NCBI RefSeq assembly: GCF_958295425.1
Contig: NC_081145.1
Coordinates: 28,936,694-29,000,693 of the forward strand
Direction: 5' to 3'
From: Solea solea
Taxonomy: Eukaryota; Chordata; Actinopteri; Pleuronectiformes; Soleidae
Length of the DNA: 64,000 nucleotides
Both the position numbers and the translations under genes were made by a program. The notes beneath the pieces were generated by a model, which saw only the letters and a program-made list of their open reading frames with translations, was not told the origin of the DNA and searched no databases. Shown here in pieces: positions 50,311 through 57,353 of the stretch. The stretch's first letter is position 1; each line of letters opens with the position of its first letter.

Positions 50311-50589
50311 GGTACCCAACATAGTTTTGAGCTTGACGCTTGGGCGATCACCAAGACATCTCCAGGATATGTTACATTGTTACATCTGTATTATTGTCTG
50401 CTCGTACTCAAAATGTTACACAAAGCAACAGCGCTATTAAAACCTCGAGTTTGCTGCGACGCCATTTAAACCTCATAGTTGCTTCCACAGCAACACAAAG
50501 CGACAACGCCATTTAAACCTCAAAGTTGCTTCCACAGCAACACAAAACGTTACACAAAGCGACAACGCCGTTTAAACCTCAAAGTTGCT
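50311..50589 (+). repeat. Tandem ~60-bp repeat at the right edge of the satellite
   Basis: Four or five copies of a unit with CAAAGCGACAACGCCATTTA followed by AACCTCAAAGTTGCTKCCACAGCAACAC. The same unit occurs singly in each long block of the satellite and at 38576. Confidence 0.88.
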
Positions 50590-51285
50590 GCCACAGCAAC
50601 ACAAAACGTTACACAAAGCGACAACGCCATTTAAACCTCAAAGTTGCTGCCACAGCAACACAAAGCGTATACAAAAATCATTAATCGACACTTCCACAGC
50701 ACAAAATGGGGGCCCCTTCAGTGTTTCACATTTCTGTAACATGTTTTGGTTGATGTATTTCTGCTCCTGTTCTCTCTCCTGTCTCTACCTCCCTCCCTAA
50801 CCCTTGTCCTTTGTCTCCCTCCATTTTTCTTTTCACCCCAACCGGTCGAGGCAGATGGCCGCACATCTTTGAGTCTGGTTCTGTCAGATTTCTTCCTGTT
50901 AAAAGGGAGTTTTTTTTTTTTTTCTCGACTGATGGTTGGTGTTTGCTCATTTTGTGAACTGTTGGGTTTCTCTGCTCTCCATGATGTTGTGCCTTGAGTT
51001 AATGATTTGGTGTTATACAAATAAAATGTAATTGAAAATAAATCTTTGTCAGTGTTTGTGTGTGAACCAAAGTAAACGATGTGGCAAAAAGTGAGTTTAT
51101 TTGTGAAAAGGACACATTGTTTATAAGAATACTTTTGCTTCTTAGCATCTACATGCAATGTCTGTCCTCCTGTTTACTTTACCTTTTCCTCTCCTGTTAA
51201 ATGGCTGTCTGTTTCTCTCCGTCTGCATGAGTGGGTGCATTTGTGTGTGTCTGCTTGTCTTTCTCCCTGTAGGCTTGCCAGGGTT
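50590..51285 (+). repeat. Retroelement-tail repeat, copy 2 of the ~650-bp duplicated sequence
   Basis: Repeats the order seen at 38550-39110 (ACCGGTCGAGGCAGATGGC, then TTTGGTGTTATACAAATAAA, then GAACCAAAGTAAACGATGTGG), ending at GCTTGCCAGGG. The following AGGGTTAGGGTAGGGG at 51281-51297 is telomere-repeat-like. Confidence 0.85.
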
Positions 51286-51297
51286 AGGGTAGGGGTA

Positions 51298-51688
51298 GGT
51301 TTGGTAAAGAAAGACATCCCCCCCCAGAGGGAGGAGTCAGTGCACTCTCAACGACACTGTCCCTTCCCGGAGTCCGCCACGTCTGGGCGCGCCCCTTGGC
51401 ACTGCCCAGCACTCCGAAACAAGGTCATTACCCCATGAGAAAATTACGTAGCCTAGAATTGGCCTTATACGTAATAATGTTATTTTAATTTCTCTTTCAG
51501 GTTCCAAATTGTCCCAGGTAGGTATTTCCAGGATTTCCCAGGTAAGTATGTTAAGTATACAGGTGAGTATTACGTATTTTTTTTGTGACAATAACACTGA
51601 TTTGTGTTTATTGTATATTTTAAATTCCCCAGTGTCAAATTGTGTTAATTCCCCCAAAATAACAAACGAGCTCATATGTGGGCCTCTG
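51298..51688. other. Spacer with clustered splice-donor-like motifs
   Basis: No gene. Between 51510 and 51570 it contains CCAGGTAGGTAT, CCAGGTAAGTATG and ACAGGTGAGTATT, three near-consensus donor sequences within 50 bases. Similar motifs occur near 56841-56865 and 63176-63262. Confidence 0.5.
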
Positions 51689-51727
51689 TCGCGACGTTTC
51701 GGGCTGAATTGCCCTTCCTCAGACGAG
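51689..51727 (-). ncRNA. Hammerhead-like ribozyme motif 1
   Basis: On the - strand: CUGAGGA, an extra A, helix II GGGC/GCCC with a 6-nt loop, GAAAC, then GUC, with flanking UCGU/GCGA able to pair as helix I. The core resembles a minimal type-I hammerhead as reported in Penelope-like elements. The unpaired A after CUGAGGA deviates from the consensus, so activity is uncertain. A TATTTAA sequence lies about 35 bases upstream on the same strand (51760-51766). Confidence 0.5.
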
Positions 51728-51755
51728 GACCCACAAGCTGGAGACTGAGATGCAG

Positions 51756-51770
51756 CTCCTTAAATACTCT
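51756..51770 (-). promoter_or_regulatory. TATA-like box upstream of hammerhead-like motif 1
   Basis: GAGTATTTAAGGAG on the - strand, placed so that transcription would start close to the 5' edge of the hammerhead-like motif. Inferred promoter of a Penelope-like element 5' fragment. Confidence 0.4.
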
Positions 51771-51983
51771 CACCTCTCCCTCTAGACACGCCCCTTTGGA
51801 TGCAGGGCGGGCACAATGCTTATGAATGAGATTAATTAAGGCTTTCTCCCTTTCTTCCTTCCCCTGGCATAATTGCCCTCTGACCCCTGACCTCTGCTTT
51901 CGTCCTTTCCAATATTGCCTTCATTAGTCCTTCTTTTTGTCTTTCACCTATTACTTTCCCCTAAATTGGCCTCTCTCCTCTTT

Positions 51984-52009
51984 GGGGGGGGGGGGGGGGG
52001 GGGGGGGGG
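51984..52009. repeat. Homopolymer of about 26 G
   Basis: An uninterrupted G-run. Its true length is uncertain because such runs are error-prone in sequencing and assembly. Confidence 0.9.
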
Positions 52010-52500
52010 CGATGGGGTTCAGGTGTGACTGAAGGAGGCTTCATGGGGCTCAGGACGGTTTTCAGGCAGGATCTCGATTATTGGGAAGACGGCAAGATTA
52101 AAGGCACAGTCCATCATACTTCAACAGGACCAAGAACCCCACACTCACATAAACACACGCATATCAGGCCAGGATCAAGGCCAGAGGTCACGCAGACCAA
52201 TTTCCAGGACCAGTAAGGTTGATCATACTAAGACGGATCAGGGCTATCCTATATTAAGGTTCAAAATTAGGGGCCGGAAAACACTCAGATTAAATTTAGA
52301 GTCAAATTTTCTTCAAGATAAGGTCAAGACTTCTTCAGGTTAAGGTTAGGGTCAGAAATCACTCAGGTTAAGGTTAGGTAGAGGAAGCAGAGCCTGTCTC
52401 CCACCTGAGTGGGAGAAAAAGGAGAGAAAGAGAAAAAAGGAAAACAAATTAAGTGAAAAAATGTGTGTACGAATGTATGTATGCGTGTGCCGTTTAAGTC

Positions 52501-52540
52501 TCAACGTTTCGACCCAAAGAGGTCTTCTTCAGGCGGTCGC
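52501..52540 (-). ncRNA. Hammerhead-like ribozyme motif 2
   Basis: On the - strand: CUGAAGA, extra A, helix II GACC/GGUC with a 6-nt loop, GAAAC, then GUU. Helix II differs from the other two copies but keeps pairing. Helix I pairing is poor here. A TATAAG box lies about 105 bases upstream on the - strand (52643-52650), and the sequence runs on to telomere-like repeats at about 52330-52376, so this looks like a lone 5' fragment of a Penelope-like element. Confidence 0.45.
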
Positions 52541-52639
52541 TTAGGCACAGTTTTCTGAAAATAAGGTCACTGCTATCGAGAGACAGTTTTTTCCTTCTCT
52601 CAAGCCGTGACAGGAGTGAGCTCCAGAAGGCAGAGCTCT

Positions 52640-52652
52640 CCTCTTATACCCC
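52640..52652 (-). promoter_or_regulatory. TATA-like box upstream of hammerhead-like motif 2
   Basis: GGGTATAAGAGGAG on the - strand, a good TATA match in the same relative arrangement as copy 1. Confidence 0.45.
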
Positions 52653-52925
52653 TAGGAGCCTAGGACACGCCCCCGAGTGGGACTGCCCCAGACATCCAGG
52701 AGCCAGGAGATGCAGGCCAGCTGTCCTGCTTTTTCAGGTTTGTTTACCTCTTTTTTGTTGCAAAATTGAATGTAGTGCTTTAAAATCCTCCTTTTTTCTT
52801 TTATTCAATTATTGTAGTTGTAATAAAATTATCCTCTTTTTATTAGAGACAGGGTCAGAGACAGATAGGAGATTTTAGGGACAGGAGACAGGTAGGCTAG
52901 GTTTAGGTAAAAGAAACAATTTCAG

Positions 52926-53006
52926 AGAGGGTAAGGGTTAGGGTAAGGTCTAGACAAATTTGAATCTTGCTGTCGAAGACGGCAGGGTAAGGGTAAGGGG
53001 AAGGGG
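52926..53006 (+). repeat. Degenerate telomere-like repeats at the 3' end of PLE copy 1
   Basis: GGGTAAGGGTTAGGGTAAGG at about 52928 and GGGTAAGGGTAAGGGGAAGG at about 52985, with unrelated bases between. G-rich on the + strand, abutting the 3' hairpin of the Penelope-like element. Confidence 0.75.
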
Positions 53007-53011
53007 AAAAG

Positions 53012-53042
53012 AATTTCGTCACTGCGAAGCAGTGACGAAATT
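53012..53042 (-). other. 3'-terminal hairpin of PLE copy 1
   Basis: Perfect inverted repeat with arms AATTTCGTCACTGC and GCAGTGACGAAATT around a 3-base GAA loop. It lies about 30 bases after the ORF2 stop and directly before telomere-like repeats. The equivalent hairpin of copy 2 differs by a compensated base pair. Likely part of the RNA 3' end recognised by the RT (inference). Confidence 0.75.
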
Positions 53043-53072
53043 CGTGCACACTCCATCCAGTCCTATGTAGCA

Positions 53073-55283
53073 TCACAACCAAGCCTCATTAAGACCATGT
53101 GGAACTAAAGTGCCTAATTTGTATATCCAGACCCTCTCGGCTCTCCGTCTCTGGGTCGTGTTCCAATTTGGGTTAGATTCAAGGACGGAGGCCTGAACTG
53201 CATCCCAGCCGTGCTGCAGAAAGTGTTTAACCAGGTGAGTATGGATGTCTTTTTTTCTTAAAATATTATGTCTATGTCGTGAGAATCTGGTACGAATTGT
53301 GTTCCCAGTCTCACCGACATATTTAAGGCCACATTGTTTGCAAATGATTATATAAACACAGTTTTTGGAATTAATATTTCCCTTATTATCAATTTGGTAT
53401 ATTAGTTTGGTTCTATTATTAGACACCCATACTTGTTGTTTAAAGAATTTATCCAGTGGCTTTGGTTTGGGATCAGTTAATTTAGGAATTTTGGCTTTTA
53501 CCAGGTAATCCTTCAGATTTTTGTTTTTTCTGAATGCAGCAATGATCCTGTGATTATATAAGATTCCCCTTTCTTTAAAGGAATCTTCAAAGTTTTTTTC
53601 TCTGACCAGCTTCACCGTGGAGTCCGAATAAGTGGTTATGAAAGGCACCACAGAGGACACAATTTGGGGTTTAATTTGGAGGAACCTCTTGTAACAATTT
53701 CTAAGAAAGGACCTAGAGTACCCCCTGCTGGCCAAAGCAGTGAAGAGCACTTTAGTCGCTTTCTGAAAATCTTCTTTTTGTGTGCAGATCCTATGGAAAC
53801 GTAACAATTGCGATTTAATTAGACCTGCAAAAGTGTGTTTCGGGTGAAAGCTGGTCTTATGCAATAGTGCATGTGTATCCGTCTCTTTGAAAAAAACTTT
53901 AACGTCCAATCGATTAGTTTGATTAAAGGTGGGCCCCTTAAATGTGGTTGTGTCCAAAAAATCTACTGAATTCCGATCCATGGTGGATTTAACCTTAATA
54001 GACGGATTGTAATTATTAAGAGTGTTTAAGAAAATCTTAAAGTCATCCTCTGAATGTGTCCATACGCCCCAAATATCGTCTAAATAGCGATAATAATAAA
54101 TGGGTCTCTTTTCACACTGTCGGAGGGCTCCTGCCTCCCAATCTGCCATAAAAATATTGGCATATGCGGGCGCAAATTTCTTGCCCATTGCTGTGCCCTT
54201 AATTTGTAAAAAATATTCATTATTGAATTCAAAATCATTTCTCATTAAATTAATCTCTAATAACTGCAATAATTCTTTCTCCGGTCTTTTTTTATCATAG
54301 TTTTTGGAAAAAATGTTCTTCACTGATTGAATTCCCTCCTTTATGTCAATATTAGTGTAGAGACTATCAATATCGATAGTAAAGAGGATCGAATCTGCCG
54401 GAATGTCTACATTTTTAATTTTATCAATAAAATCATACGTGTCTTTAATGTAACTAGGGTGCGTAGTGGACAGTGGATTCAGGAAAAAGTCCAGGTACTC
54501 TGCGGTTCTGTAGGTCTCACTGCTGCAATCAGAAACAATGGGGCGACCTGGAGGCATAATGTGCGGCTTGCTCCACTTAACAGGGTCCTTGTGTATCTTT
54601 GGCAACATGTAAAAACGTCTAGGTCTGGGTTCTGGATCACCAAGTAAATATTGTTTTTGTTTCGAATTAATAAACTTCTTCTCATGAAGTTTATTGATGA
54701 TTTTAGCCACTAATGGGATGGTGTCCAGATATATTGGTTTTTGTAATTTAACATAATAGTTTTTATCGTTTAATTGTCTATATCCCTCCCACAAATATTG
54801 CACTCGGTCCATAACTACCACTACACTGCCTTTATCTGCAGGTTTAATAATTATATTTTTATTATCCATTAACTCTTTTAGTGCTAATTGTTCTTCCCCT
54901 GTCAAATTTGGAGTCACATGCTGGATCCTGAAATGACGGTCCAGATATTTTGAGTCCTTTTTAATTAACTTAACAACCTGGGGGGGTAGTTGTGCATCGG
55001 GAGGGGCCCAATCAGATGTGGGAGTGAAAGAGGGGGCCCTGGAATCACCCTCATCACCATAGAAAGCTGCCAACTTTAATCTTCTATGGTATTTTTGTAA
55101 GTCGAATCTAGACTGTTGCCTGATATTACTGTTAATATTAATAGTGGGGATGAAAGTAAGGCCTCTGTTAAGAAGAGCAAGCTGTGGGGTGGACAAGTGA
55201 ACAGAATCACACAACAACAATACATTCTTATACCCCACCTGAGAGGAGAGGCTTGTGGGGGTTCTTAGTTTAAATGACCACAC
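53073..55283 (-). CDS. PLE ORF2: reverse transcriptase with C-terminal GIY-YIG endonuclease
   Basis: 736 residues counted from a GTG at 55283; no ATG lies near its start. Visible Penelope-type RT landmarks: KPADKGSVVVVMDR (147-160), FYMLPKIHKDP (224-234), motif A FTIDIDSLYTNI (301-312), motif B KGTAMGKKFAPAYANIFM (362-379), motif C YRYLDD (398-403). From residue 641, NCVYIIICKQCGLKYVGETG starts a GIY-YIG nuclease (Tyr pair, conserved Arg in RTRFSRH, Glu in RAERVW). It would reverse-transcribe the element RNA, and GIY-YIG would nick target DNA. The frame is -1 to ORF1 and opens only a few codons before the ORF1 stop, so expression as an ORF1-ORF2 frameshift fusion is likely. No frameshift or internal stop. 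Confidence 0.93.
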   Translation of the reverse strand: MWSFKLRTPTSLSSQVGYKNVLLLCDSVHLSTPQLALLNRGLTFIPTININSNIRQQSRFDLQKYHRRLKLAAFYGDEGDSRAPSFTPTSDWAPPDAQLPPQVVKLIKKDSKYLDRHFRIQHVTPNLTGEEQLALKELMDNKNIIIKPADKGSVVVVMDRVQYLWEGYRQLNDKNYYVKLQKPIYLDTIPLVAKIINKLHEKKFINSKQKQYLLGDPEPRPRRFYMLPKIHKDPVKWSKPHIMPPGRPIVSDCSSETYRTAEYLDFFLNPLSTTHPSYIKDTYDFIDKIKNVDIPADSILFTIDIDSLYTNIDIKEGIQSVKNIFSKNYDKKRPEKELLQLLEINLMRNDFEFNNEYFLQIKGTAMGKKFAPAYANIFMADWEAGALRQCEKRPIYYYRYLDDIWGVWTHSEDDFKIFLNTLNNYNPSIKVKSTMDRNSVDFLDTTTFKGPTFNQTNRLDVKVFFKETDTHALLHKTSFHPKHTFAGLIKSQLLRFHRICTQKEDFQKATKVLFTALASRGYSRSFLRNCYKRFLQIKPQIVSSVVPFITTYSDSTVKLVREKNFEDSFKERGILYNHRIIAAFRKNKNLKDYLVKAKIPKLTDPKPKPLDKFFKQQVWVSNNRTKLIYQIDNKGNINSKNCVYIIICKQCGLKYVGETGNTIRTRFSRHRHNILRKKDIHTHLVKHFLQHGWDAVQASVLESNPNWNTTQRRRAERVWIYKLGTLVPHGLNEAWL
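55233..55274 (-). promoter_or_regulatory. Candidate -1 ribosomal frameshift signal, PLE copy 1
   Basis: On the - strand the ORF1 frame ends CAT TTA AAC TAA, giving the heptamer T TTA AAC (55268-55274), a canonical X XXY YYZ slip site, directly before the stop (55265-55267). After a 7-base spacer (TAAGAAC) there is a stem CCCCAC/GTGGGG (55255-55260 with 55233-55238) with a 16-base loop. Slippage by -1 enters ORF2. Spacer length and stem placement match known signals. Confidence 0.8.
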
Positions 55284-56548
55284 CAGTGGTCAAACATGGC
55301 AGCCGCCGTCTCCCTGGACCAGTGGATCTGGTCAGACTCAGTGCCAAACTTCTCCCTCGGCAGAGGCGGAATAGAGTCACAGTGCTCCTGGATGTGGCGA
55401 TTGAGAGCCAGGAGACTGAACTTCTCGTGCTGTGGCAAAGCAGGGGAGAAGTTGATGGCTGGGACCAGAACTCTGGCGAGGGGAAAGCGCAGCTTCGTGG
55501 CCCTTAAAGCTGCCTGCAGCTGCTTCACAGAGGTCGAGTGTGCTCTCTGTGACCTGTGATTTACGCCAAAAGCCAGGACAATCAGCTCCGGTGGTGTGAT
55601 GGCGATGGCCTTAGACATCAGAGCTGCAGCGTGGCGAAAGTTAGCCCCCGGGTAGCTGTCCACCTGCAGGTGCTGATCCACGAAGGGCGGGAACCTGCAA
55701 ACATTCGAGTCTCCCACAATTAGGACCTTCTTCTTAATTGTGATGTTCCAGTCCTTCATTTTCCGCAGAGTGCTGATGTGGCGAGTAGCTCTGCGTCTGC
55801 CCGAGGAGGAGGGCTCCATGAGCCCGGCCAGGGTCCTCTGCCTGGTGGTCGGTGTCAGCCGTGGAAAGCTGGTAGGAAGACTGGCTGGGCGTGGGAGAGG
55901 TGGGGGGGCCCGGAGGGGCTGCATTGGTGTAGTGGTGGGACTGTTGGAGTCTTCACCCTCCGTGGCCAGAGAAAAGATGCTGTCCACATCATACAAAACA
56001 CATCTGTTGCTGGAATGAGCAGCAGGTGGGCGTGGCCGTTGTTCGGGCTCTGGTGTAAAAACCGTTGTTTGTGTTCCAGCAGCTGGTCTCCGGCTGGAAG
56101 CCTCCCTCATCCGCCTCTGGGTCCTCGGTGCTGGTGTAGGGGCCACAGATGCAGCAGGAGGAGGAGCAGACGAGGATGTCGTCGCTGTGGAAACAGGAGG
56201 CACTACAACAGGTGAGTGGAAGGGAGCTGGGGCGGGGGTGGGGGTGTGGGTTTCGTTCTCCCTTTCAGACTGCTGTGGACTCCAATCGTGGCTGGGGTCT
56301 GTCATTGTGGCTGTGGACATCATGGTGGTCACATGGGGAGCTGCAGCAGCACGTGGAAGGACTGAGGATGAAGGGGCGAGATTGTCCACTGCTTGGTGAA
56401 CCTGCGCCCTGATGGTTAGGGCTGAGGCTCCTGTAACTACAGGGGCTGAGTCTGCAGTCACAGGAGTTGCTTGAGCCGCTACAGCTGCAGGGGCTGAGGC
56501 TGCAACTGTAGAGCTGGAGATTGGGGCCTGAGTTGCAGCCGTGGGGGT
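55265..56548 (-). CDS. PLE ORF1, 5'-truncated: A/P-rich region and SGNH-hydrolase-like domain
   Basis: About 427 codons open from the telomeric tract; the true start is lost. N-terminal remainder is Ala/Pro/Thr-rich and disordered. The last ~155 residues carry an SGNH/GDSL hydrolase pattern: block I VLIVGDSNVCRFPPF (Ser nucleophile), block II Gly in YPGANFRHAA, block III AFGVNHRSQ (Asn), and block V SDQIHWS (Asp and His). The catalytic residues are all present. SGNH (esterase) domains are known in ORF1 proteins of CR1/L2 LINEs; here one sits in front of a Penelope RT. Role unknown, perhaps membrane/lipid or RNP related. Ends HLN at 55265, overlapping the ORF2 frame. Confidence 0.85.
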   Translation of the reverse strand, partial: TPTAATQAPISSSTVAASAPAAVAAQATPVTADSAPVVTGASALTIRAQVHQAVDNLAPSSSVLPRAAAAPHVTTMMSTATMTDPSHDWSPQQSERENETHTPTPAPAPFHSPVVVPPVSTATTSSSAPPPAASVAPTPAPRTQRRMREASSRRPAAGTQTTVFTPEPEQRPRPPAAHSSNRCVLYDVDSIFSLATEGEDSNSPTTTPMQPLRAPPPLPRPASLPTSFPRLTPTTRQRTLAGLMEPSSSGRRRATRHISTLRKMKDWNITIKKKVLIVGDSNVCRFPPFVDQHLQVDSYPGANFRHAAALMSKAIAITPPELIVLAFGVNHRSQRAHSTSVKQLQAALRATKLRFPLARVLVPAINFSPALPQHEKFSLLALNRHIQEHCDSIPPLPREKFGTESDQIHWSRETAAAMFDHWCGHLN

Positions 56549-56613
56549 AGGGTTAGGGTTAGGGTTAGGGTAAGGGTTAGGGTAAGGGTTGGGGTTCGGG
56601 TTGGGGTTAGAGG
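56543..56613 (+). repeat. Telomeric repeat tract A (TTAGGG/TAAGGG)
   Basis: About ten TTAGGG-type units with TAAGGG, TTGGGG and TTCGGG variants, directly joined to the truncated 5' side of PLE copy 1. G-rich on the + strand. Confidence 0.95.
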
Positions 56614-57178
56614 TTATGGAGGGTCCATTTTCTGTGCACAGGCCTACTGATCCGGTATGTGGCGATGGTGATCCAGTCCAGGTCTGCCAGCCGGGAGACC
56701 AGGGTTCGATCCCCAGGCAGAGCCCCGGGCAGGAAGAGGGCGCCCACTGTATTCATTTTATTTTATAATTTTTTGGAATAAACCTAATCATTAATTTGAG
56801 GAGTACTGGAGTCGAATCTAGGTCGCCGTCAGGTGGGTGGAAGGTAAGTGCTGTGGGGAAGGTAAGTATAAACAGTATAAAATTTATATTTAAAATTAAA
56901 AGAGGGGAAAAGGATCTGTGGAGTGGTGGTGACGTGGCAATAACGCCGGCCTTCATGTGGGCGACCCGGGTTCAACTCCAGTCTCGGCCGCATGGGGCCC
57001 CGGGGAGGACGGCATCTCAAGTACAGGGGTGAGTAAACATTGAATAATAAAAGGTATGAGTAAAATAAAAAGCTTAAAATCAATCTAAGTTAAAATAAAA
57101 AATGATTAAGAATGTTTAATATAAAATAAATGAGTGGATAAAATGAGTAAGAATTTTAAATACGCTGTAAAATAATTC
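56614..57178. other. Spacer between the two PLE copies, with two tRNA-like sequences
   Basis: Two related segments at about 56655-56745 and 56915-57010 each contain a B-box-like sequence (GGTTCGATCCC, GGTTCAACTCC) preceded by a GTGGTGAC/GTGGCGATGG A-box-like stretch and followed by GCCCCGGG. They look like SINE or tRNA-derived pieces in tandem. GGTAAGTGC and GGTAAGTAT occur at 56843-56865. No protein-coding gene. Confidence 0.5.
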
Positions 57179-57275
57179 TTAGGGTTAGGGTTAGGGTAAG
57201 GGTTAGGGTTAGGGTTAGGTTAGGGTAAGGGTTAGGGTTAGGGTTAGGGTTAGGGTAAGGGTTAGGGTTAGGAAA
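57179..57275 (+). repeat. Telomeric repeat tract B (TTAGGG/TAAGGG)
   Basis: About 15 TTAGGG units with interspersed TAAGGG and one TTAGG, running through TTAGGAAAGG into the 3' hairpin of PLE copy 2. G-rich on the + strand. Confidence 0.96.
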
Positions 57276-57291
57276 GGAAAAAAGAGAATTT

Positions 57292-57326
57292 CATCACTGC
57301 GAAGCAGTGATGAAATTCGTGCACAC
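57292..57326 (-). other. 3'-terminal hairpin of PLE copy 2
   Basis: Arms GAATTTCATCACTGC and GCAGTGATGAAATTC with a GAA loop. Relative to copy 1, one pair changes from G-C to A-T on both sides, keeping the stem. Confidence 0.75.
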
Positions 57327-57353
57327 TCCATCCAGTCCTATGTAGCACCACAA

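Larger units (their letters stand above)
53007..56548 (-). mobile_element. Penelope-like retroelement copy 1, 5'-truncated, between telomeric repeats
   Basis: Minus-strand order: truncated ORF1 (open from the telomeric tract at 56548 to 55265), ORF2 (to 53073), a short 3' UTR and a terminal hairpin (53012-53042). Both ends adjoin TTAGGG-type repeats that are G-rich on the + strand. ORF1 is cut in its A/P-rich region, and the reading frame stays open right up to the repeats. This fits cDNA synthesis from a telomere G-strand primer with incomplete reverse transcription and later telomere addition. Both remaining ORFs are undamaged, suggesting recent activity of the family. Confidence 0.85.

Noticed and set aside
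55778..56215. 145-residue + strand ORF over PLE ORF1
   Set aside because: Antisense shadow of the GC-rich, low-complexity ORF1.
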